Source: Bradyrhizobium sp. SSBR45G
GTDB lineage: Bacteria > Pseudomonadota > Alphaproteobacteria > Rhizobiales > Xanthobacteraceae
DNA: 64,000 bases
Assembly (NCBI RefSeq): GCF_030159255.1
Contig: NZ_BSCT01000010.1
Location: 74,907 to 138,906 of the forward strand
Reading direction: 5' to 3'
In this document: positions 45,647 to 54,755 of the stretch, piece after piece
How the letters are laid out: every line of letters starts with the position of its first letter
How positions within the stretch are numbered: position 1 is the first letter of the stretch
Notes under the pieces: model-generated
Seen by the model: the letters and a program-made list of their open reading frames with translations, nothing else
Databases searched by the model: none
What the model was told of the DNA's origin: nothing
Program-made: the position numbers and the translations under genes

Positions 45647-46411
45647 ATGACCCTCACTCTCGAAACCCGCGACCTGACCATCCGCTTCGGCGGCCATGTC
45701 GCGGTCAACAGCGTCAGCTGCAGCTTCCGGCCCGGCGAGCTGACCGCGATCGTCGGCCCCAACGGCGCCGGCAAGACCACCTATTTCAACCTGATCTCCG
45801 GCCAGCTCGCGGCGTCCTCGGGCACCATCCTGTTCGGCGGCCGCGACATCACCGGCCTCTCGGCGCCGCTGCGCACGCGCGCGGGGCTGGGGCGCGCGTT
45901 CCAGCTGACCAATCTGTTCCCCAATCTCAGCGTCGAGGAGAACGTCCGCCTCGCCGTCCAGGCGCAGAGCGGCGTGCATTACGATCTGCTCCGTCCCTGG
46001 ATGGCGCGCCGTGACCTGATTGCGCGGGCAGACGCGATCCTCGATCAGGTCGCACTCGGCAGCCGGCGCGGCGTCACCGCAACCACATTGTCGCATGGCG
46101 ACCAGCGCAAGCTCGAAGTCGCGCTGATGATGGCGCTGCAGCCCGATGTCTTCATGTTCGACGAGCCGACCGCCGGCATGAGCATCGACGAGGTGCCGGT
46201 CGTGCTCGACCTCATCGGCAAGCTCAAGCAGGACAGGAGCAAGATCATCCTGCTGGTCGAGCACAAGATGGACGTCGTGCGCTCGCTCGCCGACCGCATC
46301 ATCGTGCTTCACAATGGACAATTGGTCGCGGACGGCAAGCCTGCAGAGGTGATCGCCTCGCCGATCGTGCAGGAAGCCTATCTCGGCGTCTCACCCCGGA
46401 GCGCGGCATGA
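45647..46411 (+). CDS. livG: LivG-type ABC transporter ATP-binding protein
   Basis: A 254-residue ATPase of the branched-chain amino-acid uptake family. Walker A is GPNGAGKTTYFNLISG, the signature reads TLSHGDQRKLEVALMMAL (LSHGDQ rather than LSGGQ, as usual for LivG), Walker B is VFMFDEPTAGMS, and the H-loop is LLVEHKMDVV. The stretch GRDITGLSAPLRTRAGLGRAFQLTNLFPNLSVEENV (two adjoining parts) is a strong LivG marker. It overlaps the next gene by four bases (ATGA). Confidence 0.93.
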   Translation: MTLTLETRDLTIRFGGHVAVNSVSCSFRPGELTAIVGPNGAGKTTYFNLISGQLAASSGTILFGGRDITGLSAPLRTRAGLGRAFQLTNLFPNLSVEENVRLAVQAQSGVHYDLLRPWMARRDLIARADAILDQVALGSRRGVTATTLSHGDQRKLEVALMMALQPDVFMFDEPTAGMSIDEVPVVLDLIGKLKQDRSKIILLVEHKMDVVRSLADRIIVLHNGQLVADGKPAEVIASPIVQEAYLGVSPRSAA

Positions 46412-47130
46412 GCGCATTGCTGAAGCTCACCGGCGTCGAGACCTATATCGGCCGCTATCACATCCTGCAGGGCGTCGATTTCGAGGTGCCCGAGGGCCAG
46501 ACCACGATGCTGCTCGGGCGCAACGGCGCCGGCAAGACCACGACCTTACGCACGATCATGGGGCTGTGGCAGGCCAAGGCCGGCACCATCTCGCTCGCCG
46601 GCGAGGCCATCGAGAAGCTTTCGACGCCGGACATCGCGCAGCGCGGCGTCGGCTACGTCCCCGAAAGCATGGCGGTGTTCTCCGACCTCACCGTCAAGGA
46701 GAATCTGGTGCTGGCGGCGCGCAACGGACCGCTCGATGACGCCCAGCTCGCCTGGATCTTCGGCTTTTTCCCCGCGCTCAAGAAATTCTGGCTGTCCCGC
46801 GCCGGCAGCCTGTCCGGCGGGCAGAAGCAGATGCTGTCGATCGCGCGCGCGATCGTCGAACCGCGCAAGCTGCTTTTGATCGACGAGCCGACCAAGGGCC
46901 TCGCACCGGCGATCGTGATGTCGCTGATCGAGTGCCTGAAGGAGATCAAGCGGCGTGGTGCCACCATCCTGCTGGTCGAGCAGAATTTTCATGCCGCGCG
47001 CGAGCTCGGCGACCAGGTGCTGGTGATGGACAACGGCACCATCGTCCATCGCGGCGCGATGGCTGCGCTGGCCGCCGACGTGCCGATGCAGGAGCGCCTG
47101 CTCGGCCTCAGCCTGGAGGCGCATCAATGA
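46408..47130 (+). CDS. livF: LivF-type ABC transporter ATP-binding protein
   Basis: A 240-residue ATPase, partner of LivG. Walker A is GRNGAGKTTTLRTIMG, signature SLSGGQKQMLSIARAI, Walker B LLLIDEPTKGLAP and H-loop LLVEQNFHAAREL. The segment RGVGYVPESMAVFSDLTVKEN is typical of LivF. It overlaps both its neighbours by four bases, so the ATPases and the first permease are translationally coupled. Confidence 0.93.
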   Translation: MSALLKLTGVETYIGRYHILQGVDFEVPEGQTTMLLGRNGAGKTTTLRTIMGLWQAKAGTISLAGEAIEKLSTPDIAQRGVGYVPESMAVFSDLTVKENLVLAARNGPLDDAQLAWIFGFFPALKKFWLSRAGSLSGGQKQMLSIARAIVEPRKLLLIDEPTKGLAPAIVMSLIECLKEIKRRGATILLVEQNFHAARELGDQVLVMDNGTIVHRGAMAALAADVPMQERLLGLSLEAHQ

Positions 47131-48137
47131 GCGAGATCGCTGCAACCGACGCGCTGCCGAAGCCGAAGCGCGACATCGCGCCGCTGCTGCTGCCGGCCGT
47201 ACTGGCGCTCCTGATGATCCCGCTCATCGGCTCGGCGAGCTCCTGGGTCACACTGACGGTCGCGAGCCTCGCGATGGGCATGATGATCTTCATCATGGCC
47301 TCCGGCCTGACGCTGGTGTTCGGCCTGATGGACGTGCTCAATTTCGGTCACGGCGCCTTCATCGCCGTCGGCGCCTATGTGGCGACCGTGGTGCTGCTGC
47401 CGCTGGCGAGCTGGGCGCAAGCCGATTCGCTGCTGACCAATCTCGCGGTCCTCCTGCCGGCAGCGCTGCTGTCGATGGGCGTGACCGGTGCGCTCGGCCT
47501 CGTCGTCGAGCGCGTGCTGGTGCTGCCGGTCTATGGCCAGCACCTCAAGCAGATTCTGATGACCACCGGCGGCCTCATCGTGGCCGAGCAGACGCTGTAT
47601 GCGCTGTTCGGCCCGCAGATCATTCCACTGCCGCTGCCCACGGCGTTGCGGGGCTCCTTCATCATCGGCGACGTCGCGATCTCCAAATACCGGTTGCTGG
47701 CGATGCTGGTCGGCTTCGCGATCTTCGTCGCCATCGAGCTGGTGCTGAACCGCACCAAGATCGGGCTGCTGATCCGCGCCGGCGTCGAGAACCGCGAGAT
47801 GGTGGAGGCGCTCGGCTATCGCATCCGCCGCCTGTTTCTCGGCGTGTTCATGACCGGCTCGGCGCTCGCCGGCCTCGGCGGCGTGATGTGGGGGCTCTAC
47901 CGCGAGCAGGTGCATGCCTCGATCGGCGATGAGCTCACCGTGCTCGTCTTCATCGTCGTCATCATCGGTGGGCTCGGCTCGATCACCGGCTGCTTCATCG
48001 GCGCGATCCTGGTCGCGATGGTCGCCAATTACGGCGGCTTCCTGGTGCCCAAGCTCGCCCTCGTCTCCAACATCCTGCTGATGGTCGCCGTGCTGATGTG
48101 GCGGCCGCGCGGCCTCTATGCGGTGACCAGCCGATGA
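47127..48137 (+). CDS. livH: LivH-type branched-chain amino-acid ABC permease
   Basis: A 336-residue inner-membrane permease with eight or more hydrophobic segments. The conserved GLTLVFGLMDVLNFGHGAFIAVGAYVA (two contiguous parts), the cytoplasmic loop KIGLLIRAGVENREMVEALGY (EAA-like ATPase contact) and VVIIGGLGSITGCFIGA are all diagnostic of LivH. The start at 47127 overlaps the LivF stop (ATGA). Its own stop overlaps the start of the LivM-type gene. Confidence 0.93.
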   Translation: MSEIAATDALPKPKRDIAPLLLPAVLALLMIPLIGSASSWVTLTVASLAMGMMIFIMASGLTLVFGLMDVLNFGHGAFIAVGAYVATVVLLPLASWAQADSLLTNLAVLLPAALLSMGVTGALGLVVERVLVLPVYGQHLKQILMTTGGLIVAEQTLYALFGPQIIPLPLPTALRGSFIIGDVAISKYRLLAMLVGFAIFVAIELVLNRTKIGLLIRAGVENREMVEALGYRIRRLFLGVFMTGSALAGLGGVMWGLYREQVHASIGDELTVLVFIVVIIGGLGSITGCFIGAILVAMVANYGGFLVPKLALVSNILLMVAVLMWRPRGLYAVTSR

Positions 48138-49204
48138 TGCTCCTGTCCGGCGATCCACCCCGCAGCCGCGCGCTGTCGATCCTGCTCGTCGTCATCATCC
48201 TGGCGCTGCTGGCGACGCCCTTCATCTTCCCCGGCGCCAAGGCGCTCAACGTCGCCGCAAAAATCTGCATCTTCGCGGCACTGGTCGCGTCCTACGATCT
48301 GCTGCTCGGCTACACCGGCTCGGTGTCGTTCGCGCATACGATGTTCTACGGCATCGGCTCCTATGCGATCGCGATCGCGCTTTATGGGCTCGGTCCGAAC
48401 TGGACCTCGGTCGCCGCCGCCGTCGCGGCCGGGCTGCCGCTTGCACTGCTGCTGGCGCTCGCGATCGGGCTGTTTTCGCTGCGCGTCGAAGCGATCTTCT
48501 TTGCCATGATCACGCTTGCGGTCGCCTCGGCGTTCCTCGTTCTGGCCTCGCAACTGTCGTGGCTGACCGGCGGCGAGGACGGCCGCAGCTTCCAGCTGCC
48601 CGAGCTGCTGCGCCCCGGCACTGTGTTCATCGGCAAGGAATGGTTCGGCTTCCCCATCAACGGCCGCATCCTGACCTATTACCTGGTGCTGTCGGCCTGC
48701 GCGCTGATGATCCTGGCGCTGCTGCGCGTCGTGAACTCGCCGTTCGGCCGCGTGCTGCAGGCGATCCGCGAGAACCGGTTTCGCGCCGAGGCGCTCGGCT
48801 ATCGCACCGTCTTCCATCTCACTTACGCCAATTGCATCGCGGCCGTCATCGCCGCCGGCGCGGGGATGCTGAATGCGCTGTGGCTGCGCTATGCCGGGCC
48901 GGATACCTCGCTGTCGTTCTCGATCATGCTCGACATCCTGCTGATGGTCGTGATCGGCGGCATGGGCACCATCTACGGCGCGATCATCGGTGCGGCGATC
49001 TTCATCCTCGCGCAGAACTATCTGCAGGCCCTGATGAGCATCGCCTCCACCGCCGCGGCCGACGCCGGGCTGCCGTTGCTGCCCGGCCTGCTGCACCCCG
49101 ATCGCTGGCTGCTGTGGCTGGGCCTGCTGTTCATCGCCAGCGTCTACTTCTTCCCGACCGGCGTGGTGGGCCGCCTGCGCAACAAGCCGGGTGCCTCACG
49201 CTGA
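48134..49204 (+). CDS. livM: LivM-type branched-chain amino-acid ABC permease
   Basis: A 356-residue inner-membrane permease with about nine hydrophobic segments. Marker motifs are SYDLLLGYTGSVSFAHTMFYGIGSY, FFAMITLAVASAF, the ATPase-contact loop SPFGRVLQAIRENRFRAEALGY and VVIGGMGTIYGAIIGA (separate regions of the protein). The first ATG (48134) overlaps the LivH stop; a second ATG follows directly. It is the last gene of the operon. No terminator with a U-tract was found in the following 200 bp. Confidence 0.93.
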   Translation: MMLLSGDPPRSRALSILLVVIILALLATPFIFPGAKALNVAAKICIFAALVASYDLLLGYTGSVSFAHTMFYGIGSYAIAIALYGLGPNWTSVAAAVAAGLPLALLLALAIGLFSLRVEAIFFAMITLAVASAFLVLASQLSWLTGGEDGRSFQLPELLRPGTVFIGKEWFGFPINGRILTYYLVLSACALMILALLRVVNSPFGRVLQAIRENRFRAEALGYRTVFHLTYANCIAAVIAAGAGMLNALWLRYAGPDTSLSFSIMLDILLMVVIGGMGTIYGAIIGAAIFILAQNYLQALMSIASTAAADAGLPLLPGLLHPDRWLLWLGLLFIASVYFFPTGVVGRLRNKPGASR

Positions 49205-49408
49205 GCTGCGATTACGCTTAAATCTTTATGCAGCCGGCCGATCAAGCCCGCCACGACGCGGTATTCGAATGCAGAAACCCTCGGTTGCAGCGAAGTTTCC
49301 GCGTCCGCTTAAGCCACGGCTAACCGCGTTTCCTAACCGCTCCGGTACCAGTGCCTTGCTATCAAGCCTGCTGGCAGCACGTCATTTCCTTCCCGGGTCG
49401 ATCAAGGC

Positions 49409-52400
49409 ATGCAGGGCGCATCAGACACGTCAGAAGCCGGCGGGACCGAGCCGGAACGGATTGGCACGTCTCTCTGGCGCGGTCCGGTGCCGTGGCTGAT
49501 CGCATGCGGCACGCTGCTGATTGCGGCCATCGTCGTCGGCACGATCGTCATGGCCAGCGGCTTTCGGGCGCGCACGATCGCCAACAATGAGCGCGAGCTC
49601 GAGAATACCGTCCTGCTGCTGAGCCGGCATTTCGCTCAGCAGTTCGAGGACGCCGAGACCGCGGTGTCCCACGCAATCCGCCGGATGCAGCTCGGACCCA
49701 TTTCCTCGCCGGAGGCGTTCCGGTCCCGGATGGCGCAGCCCGACATCCGCGAGATGCTGCAGTCGCAGGTCAACGGCCTGTCCTATATGGGCGATCTGAC
49801 GATCATCGACGCCGACGGCAATTTCGTGAACTGGTCGTCCAACGACCCGCTGCCGGGCATCAACGTCACGGACCGCTCCTACTTCAGGGATCTGCAGTCG
49901 ACATCACAGCCCGACGCCTTCGTCATCCTGCCGGTCGTCAGCCGCGTCACCAGCGGCTGGGCGACCATCGTGGCGCATCGCCTCAGCGGCGCCAACGGCC
50001 AGTTCCTCGGCCTGCTGACGCGGCGGGTCGATCCGCACACCTACGAGATGTTTTTGGAGTCGATGGCACTCGGCAAGGGCGCCTCGATCACGCTGTTCCA
50101 CACCGATGGCGCCGTCCTGGCGCGTTATCCGCACATCGAATCCCTGATGGGCGCCAGGATCGGCGATGACGAATTGCTCAAGGGCGTCCCCGACAATGGT
50201 GCGGGCACCAGTCTGCTCACGAGTCCGGTCGACAATTTGGAGAAGATCGCCGCAAGCGCCAGGATCGGCCGCTTCCCGCTGATCGTCTCCGCAAACCGAG
50301 CCGTCGACGATGCGCTGGCCGACTGGCGATCGCAGATGGTGCTGCTGGTCGCGGCGGCCATGCTCGCCGTCCTGGTCATCGCCGTGATGTTCAGCCTCAT
50401 GATCCGGCAGATCGTGCGGCAGAACCGGATCGCGAGGAGACAGCTCGAAGCCGAGAAACAGCGGGTCGAGACCGCGCTCGACAACATGACCCTGGGACTG
50501 ATCTCGTTCGACGCGGACGCCCGCGTCGCGATGTTCAACCAGCGCTTCATCGACCTGCTCGGCCTGTCCAGCGACGTGATCAAGCCCGGCATCCACCTCG
50601 GCGAGGTCGTCGCGCATTGCAAGGCGCGCGGGGCATTCGACGGCGACGTGACGGATTTCTGCGCTGATGTCCTCGACAGGGCCAACGCGGGCGGCACGTC
50701 GCAGATGGTCGCAGAGGGAAGCCGGGGCCGCTTCTTCAACGTCATCGACAAGCCGCTGGCCTCCGGCGGCTGGGTGACGACGATCGAGGACATCAGCGAG
50801 CGTCGCAGGCTCGAGCAGGAGCGAGACCGCAACCATGCGTTCCTGCGCACGATCATCGATCACATCCCTTCTCATATCATGGTCAAGGATGTCCGCGACC
50901 GTCGTTATGTTCTGGTCAATCAGTCGACGGAGCAGCGCTTCGGCATGCCGCGCGACGAGATCGTCGGCAAGACGGCCTTCGACCTGCTGCCCAGATCGAC
51001 GGCCGAGAAGGTCACCGCCGACGACGATCGCGCACTGGAGCAGTCGGACGGGCTGTTCCTTGGCGAGCATCCCTGGCAGACGCCGGCGCTGGGACTGCGC
51101 TACATCACCTCGCGCCGCATCACCGTCGCCGATGAGGCCCACCGGCCGCGCTACCTGATCAACGTGATCGAGGACACGACAGAGCGGCGGCTGGCCGACG
51201 AGAAGATCGCCCATCTCGCCCATTTCGACGCGTTGACGGAGTTGCCCAACCGCGTGCTGTTCCGCGAGCGCATCGACGAGGAGCTCGAGCGCGCGCGCCA
51301 CGGCACCTTCTTTGCCCTGCTCTATATCGACGTCGACGAATTCAAGGGCATCAATGATTCCCTCGGACATCACGTCGGTGACGAGCTGCTGAAGACCATC
51401 GCGCGCCGGATCGAGAGCTGTCTCGGGCCGGAGGACATGGTGGCCAGGCTCGGCGGCGACGAGTTCGCGGTGCTGCTCACCACCGTCGCGGACCAGGACG
51501 AGGTCATCGTGACCGTCACGAAGATCCTGGAGACGATCCGCCAGCCGTATCGCTGCCTCGGCCACCAGCTGTCGACCGATGCCAGCATCGGTATCGCGCT
51601 GGCGCCGCGCGACGGTGTCGAGCGCGACCAGGTGACCAAGCACGCGGACCTCGCGATGTACGCCGCCAAGGCCGGCGGCCGCCGCACCTTCCGCTTCTTC
51701 GAACCGTCGATGGACGAAAGTGCGCGGGCCAGGCTGCAGCTGCAACAGGATCTGCGTCGCGCGATCGCGGAAAGCGAGTTCGAGCTGCATTATCAGCCGC
51801 TGCTCGGCTTTACCCAGAACATCATGACCGGCTGCGAGGCGCTGCTGCGCTGGCGCCATCCGGAGCGCGGCATGGTGCCGCCGCTCGACTTCATCCCGCT
51901 CGCCGAGGACACCGGGCTCATCAACGAGATCGGCGACTGGGTGATGCGCACCGCTTGCGCCGAAGCCGCGAGCTGGCCGTCCGACATCCGGATCGCCGTG
52001 AACGTCTCGCCGGTGCAGCTGAAATCTCCGACCCTGGCGCTGCGGATCGCCGGCGCGCTGTCGGCCGCAGGCCTTGCGCCCGAGCGGCTCGAGATCGAGA
52101 TCACCGAGGCGGTGCTGATCAGCGACGATGACGTCGCACTCAGCGTCCTGCACCAATTGCACGACATGGGCGTGCGGATTGCGCTGGACGATTTCGGCAC
52201 CGGCTATTCCTCGCTCAGCTATCTGAAGCGGTTCCCGTTCGACAAGATCAAGATCGACCGCTGCTTCGTCAGCGACCTCGGTGCCGGCAGCTCCTCGGCC
52301 ATCGTCCAGGCGGTGGTGAGCATCGCGGCGGCCAGCAACATGACGACCACCGCCGAGGGCGTCGAGACCGGAGCGCAGCAATCGGCGCTGCGCCAGCTCG

Positions 52401-52513
52401 GCTGCACCGAGATGCAGGGCTATCTGTTCAGCGCGCCGAAGCCGGCCGCCGAGCTGCGCAAGCTGTTCGCGCGGGAGGCAGCGGCGAAAGAGGACCTCCA
52501 GGCTGCCGGCTGA
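49409..52513 (+). CDS. Membrane Cache-PAS-PAS-GGDEF-EAL cyclic-di-GMP protein
   Basis: A 1034-residue membrane sensor. One helix (WLIACGTLLIAAIVVGTIVMAS, about residues 30-51), a periplasmic Cache domain of about 250 residues (containing IIDADGNFVNWSS and NVTDRSYFRDLQ), and a second helix (VLLVAAAMLAVLVIAVMFSLMI) are followed by two PAS domains. Next come a GGDEF domain with intact RLGGDEF and an EAL domain with GCEALLRW, LEIEITEAVL, DDFGTGYSSLSYL and AEGVET. Both catalytic signatures are complete. The Cache domain suggests a small-molecule signal such as an amino acid or organic acid, which would suit its place just after a Liv-type operon. AAGG precedes the ATG. Confidence 0.92.
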   Translation: MQGASDTSEAGGTEPERIGTSLWRGPVPWLIACGTLLIAAIVVGTIVMASGFRARTIANNERELENTVLLLSRHFAQQFEDAETAVSHAIRRMQLGPISSPEAFRSRMAQPDIREMLQSQVNGLSYMGDLTIIDADGNFVNWSSNDPLPGINVTDRSYFRDLQSTSQPDAFVILPVVSRVTSGWATIVAHRLSGANGQFLGLLTRRVDPHTYEMFLESMALGKGASITLFHTDGAVLARYPHIESLMGARIGDDELLKGVPDNGAGTSLLTSPVDNLEKIAASARIGRFPLIVSANRAVDDALADWRSQMVLLVAAAMLAVLVIAVMFSLMIRQIVRQNRIARRQLEAEKQRVETALDNMTLGLISFDADARVAMFNQRFIDLLGLSSDVIKPGIHLGEVVAHCKARGAFDGDVTDFCADVLDRANAGGTSQMVAEGSRGRFFNVIDKPLASGGWVTTIEDISERRRLEQERDRNHAFLRTIIDHIPSHIMVKDVRDRRYVLVNQSTEQRFGMPRDEIVGKTAFDLLPRSTAEKVTADDDRALEQSDGLFLGEHPWQTPALGLRYITSRRITVADEAHRPRYLINVIEDTTERRLADEKIAHLAHFDALTELPNRVLFRERIDEELERARHGTFFALLYIDVDEFKGINDSLGHHVGDELLKTIARRIESCLGPEDMVARLGGDEFAVLLTTVADQDEVIVTVTKILETIRQPYRCLGHQLSTDASIGIALAPRDGVERDQVTKHADLAMYAAKAGGRRTFRFFEPSMDESARARLQLQQDLRRAIAESEFELHYQPLLGFTQNIMTGCEALLRWRHPERGMVPPLDFIPLAEDTGLINEIGDWVMRTACAEAASWPSDIRIAVNVSPVQLKSPTLALRIAGALSAAGLAPERLEIEITEAVLISDDDVALSVLHQLHDMGVRIALDDFGTGYSSLSYLKRFPFDKIKIDRCFVSDLGAGSSSAIVQAVVSIAAASNMTTTAEGVETGAQQSALRQLGCTEMQGYLFSAPKPAAELRKLFAREAAAKEDLQAAG

Positions 52514-52523
52514 CCCGGCAGCC
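52501..52523 (+). terminator. Hairpin overlapping the stop of the Cache-GGDEF-EAL gene
   Basis: A perfect 9-bp stem GGCTGCCGG/CCGGCAGCC with a five-base loop that contains most of the stop codon. There is no U-tract, so its termination activity is uncertain. Confidence 0.4.
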
Positions 52524-52657
52524 GGCCATCCGCATCGCGCCGTGCCCCAATCGGGTGCGCCGAACCGCCTCAGCCGGCAGGCCTGCGCCTTAGCCACCAC
52601 CTTTGGCTCCTGCCGAAGACGACCTATATAAGCGTCGTCGGAACCCTCAGGTGGCCC

Positions 52658-53062
52658 ATGCAACCCGTCTCACTGCTTCTCAACGTGCTCTGGATCGTGC
52701 TCGGCGGCGCCTATATGGCGTTCGGCTGGCTGGTCGCTGCCGTGGTGATGGCCATCACCATCGTCGGCCTGCCCTGGGCGCGCGCCGCCTTCAACATCGC
52801 GGCCTACACGCTGCTGCCGTTCGGCTCGCGCGCCGTCCGCCGCGACGAGGTTTCCGGCATGGAGGACATCGGAACCGGCGTTCTCGGCCTGCTCGGCAAC
52901 ATCATCTGGTTCGTGCTGGCCGGCTGGTGGCTCGCGCTCGGCCACCTCATCACGGCGGTCGCGCTGGCCGTGACCATCATCGGCCTGCCCTTCGCCTGGG
53001 CCCACCTCAAGCTGGCCGGACTCGCGCTCTGGCCGATCGGCAAGACGATCGTGCCGGCCTGA
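52658..53062 (+). CDS. YccF family inner-membrane protein
   Basis: A 134-residue membrane protein of the YccF (DUF307) family. It contains the characteristic duplicated unit: LLNVLWIVLGGAYMAFGWL... with AITIVGLPWARAAFNIAAYTLLPFG, then LGNIIWFVLAGWWLALGHL... with AVTIIGLPFAWAHLKLAGLALWPIG. About four helices. Function unknown. GGTGGCC upstream is a weak ribosome site. It is the last core-like gene before the tRNA-Arg boundary. Confidence 0.9.
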   Translation: MQPVSLLLNVLWIVLGGAYMAFGWLVAAVVMAITIVGLPWARAAFNIAAYTLLPFGSRAVRRDEVSGMEDIGTGVLGLLGNIIWFVLAGWWLALGHLITAVALAVTIIGLPFAWAHLKLAGLALWPIGKTIVPA

Positions 53063-53194
53063 TTCGGCCGCCAGCGCGATGTGCCATCCAGCCGACGGGA
53101 TCCCGCCCCCGTCGGCGGTGCCGCTAGCCCCCCGGACCGGCTTGTTCAAGGCCGTTGCCGACCACGAGGCAATCGGCTAAACGGATTTCCGTAC

Positions 53195-53237
53195 GCACCC
53201 GTAGCTCAGCTGGATAGAGCGTTGCCCTCCGAAGGCA
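53195..53237 (+). pseudogene. Truncated tRNA-Arg(CCG) remnant
   Basis: The first 43 bases of a tRNA-Arg(CCG): acceptor strand GCACCCG, D-arm GCTC...GAGC and a complete anticodon arm TTGCC-CTCCGAA-GGCAG. After that the sequence turns into unrelated bases, with no T-arm or acceptor 3' strand. It differs from the intact tRNA at 53363 in the anticodon stem (TTGCC/GGCAG instead of TCGCC/GGCGA), so it is not a simple recent duplicate. Confidence 0.8.
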
Positions 53238-53359
53238 GATGTCAAGCTGTTTTGCGGCAGTGTGAAAGTAAAAAGTCACTTGGGTTTCAGACACTTAAGA
53301 AATCGGCGCGGATCGCTTCACAGCCACGAAGTTTCCGCGTAAGCACTGCGTAAGCAGCG

Positions 53360-53439
<80 letters not shown>

Positions 53440-53625
53440 CCCAATCAGCTCATATTGCGGGCTCGGGAAGAGCTCGGGACACGTTCTTCGCAGCCACGGA
53501 TCAGATTTGCGTTCAGCGCCAAAGGTGCCTTCGGCGAATTGGATTTGATCGTCAGAAGCCAAAGCGATGTGCTCGAATTGCCACGCCATTTAATGGGGCA
53601 AGGGCTACATTGATCTGGGGGCTGG

Positions 53626-53862
53626 TTAGGCCTTCGGGCTCTTGAGCCTCACGCCTTCGCCTTTTTGGTCCGCATCAAGAAATTCTATGCCGGCTTTGAC
53701 CAAAGCTTCCTGAACGGCCTGCACCGTACTTATCCGCGAATCCACGACGCCGCCCTCGAGCCTTGCGACGGCGTTCAGGGACACGATCGCCTTGTCCGCG
53801 AGTTGCTGCTGGGACCAGCCAAGCAACGCTCTAGCAGCCCGAATTTGTCGAGAGGTGACCAT
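53626..53862 (-). CDS. XRE-family helix-turn-helix regulator
   Basis: A 78-residue DNA-binding protein with one HTH_3 domain: RQIRAARALLGWSQQQLADKAIVSLNAVARLEGG (adjacent parts), in which SQQQLADKAIVSLNAVARLE is the helix-turn-helix. A C-terminal tail ends GIEFLDADQKGEGVRLKSPKA, a form seen in many small stand-alone Rhizobiales XRE proteins. It lies at the start of the island, reading toward the tRNA. Confidence 0.88.
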   Translation of the reverse strand: MVTSRQIRAARALLGWSQQQLADKAIVSLNAVARLEGGVVDSRISTVQAVQEALVKAGIEFLDADQKGEGVRLKSPKA

Positions 53863-53923
53863 GAGATCACCATCGACAGCCCTAGCAAAAGCGCCACTAT
53901 AAGGTTATAAATACACCTCTTAA

Positions 53924-53938
53924 GGGTATTATCTACCC
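53924..53938. promoter_or_regulatory. Possible operator upstream of the XRE gene
   Basis: GGGTA-TTATC-TACCC is a short exact inverted repeat in a very AT-rich patch 62 nt upstream of the XRE gene start. The location suits an autoregulatory site, but the arms are short and this is tentative. Confidence 0.35.
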
Positions 53939-54038
53939 GTATAGAGACGAAATCTCATGTGGATAGCCTTGAGAATTCCGAGCTGACCGTCTGCGCAATT
54001 TCGGGTGCATGTTGCCGTTCATTGAGGATACCTGAGCA

Positions 54039-54521
54039 ATGAAGCCCCTCTCTTCCCAACAGTCTTTCGAGTCTCAGACCAAAGTCGGTTCTCACTCTGG
54101 CCACCGCGACGGCGACAATCCGAACAATGCCTGTAGCCGATCAACTTCAGACCTCGCCAAAAATCGACGGGCAACCGACGACGATTTCGGCTTGCTCGTA
54201 TTGGGCAAGCAGCTCGAAGAGGCTCTGGGCAAGATACGATCCTTGTACGACCCGGCATCACCAGATCATCTCGATCGAATTGAAACCATGCTCGCCGATC
54301 TAGCGCCCGTAGAACAGGCCATTATGGGCACACCGGCACGAACGATAGCCGGCTTGGGCGTGAAAGCTCGCCATGCAGCCTACGTCGTTTCAGAATATTG
54401 GGATACGCCGCTTGATCAGAACGACTGGCACGCTCGGGCTGTTCGTTCCTTGATCGAAGCGGTTTGCGAGGTGGCATCCGTTCCATATTCCTTCGAGCCG
54501 AATCCAACAGAAGAGAACTAA
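54039..54521 (+). CDS. Hypothetical island protein
   Basis: A 160-residue soluble protein. The first 45 residues are Ser/Asn/Asp-rich and probably disordered. The rest is helical (LLVLGKQLEEALGKIRSLYD; LDRIETMLADLAPVEQAIM; AHARAVRSLIEAVCEV-like end). GAGGA lies about 10 nt before the ATG. No family recognised. Codon use is clearly less GC-biased than in the core. Confidence 0.6.
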   Translation: MKPLSSQQSFESQTKVGSHSGHRDGDNPNNACSRSTSDLAKNRRATDDDFGLLVLGKQLEEALGKIRSLYDPASPDHLDRIETMLADLAPVEQAIMGTPARTIAGLGVKARHAAYVVSEYWDTPLDQNDWHARAVRSLIEAVCEVASVPYSFEPNPTEEN

Positions 54522-54575
54522 TGACGCCGTACAAATTTTGTTGCTGATCAACTTTCGATGGAAGGATTGGAGCGA

Positions 54576-54755
54576 ATGAGCATCGTATCCATCATGGCCG
54601 CGATCCTCGAAGAGGAGTTGCGAGAACATGGCATTCGCGGACTAACCAAACTCGACCGCGAAACGATTGTTCACAGCATGATTGAACGCACGGCCGAACT
54701 CGAAGCAGACATCAAACAGCGTCATCTGGAATCACGCCTCGATGATCAGGACTGA
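54576..54755 (+). CDS. Hypothetical small island protein
   Basis: A 59-residue protein, MSIVSIMAAILEEELREHG... with further helix LDRETIVHSMIERTAELEADIKQ. The start at 54576 is favoured because TTGGAG lies just before it; an in-frame ATG at 54558 would add six residues. It follows the previous gene by 54 nt on the same strand and may be co-transcribed. Family unknown. Confidence 0.5.
   Translation: MSIVSIMAAILEEELREHGIRGLTKLDRETIVHSMIERTAELEADIKQRHLESRLDDQD

Noticed and set aside
53195..53237. A second functional tRNA-Arg
   Set aside because: The T-arm and the 3' acceptor strand are missing, so it cannot fold into a tRNA.
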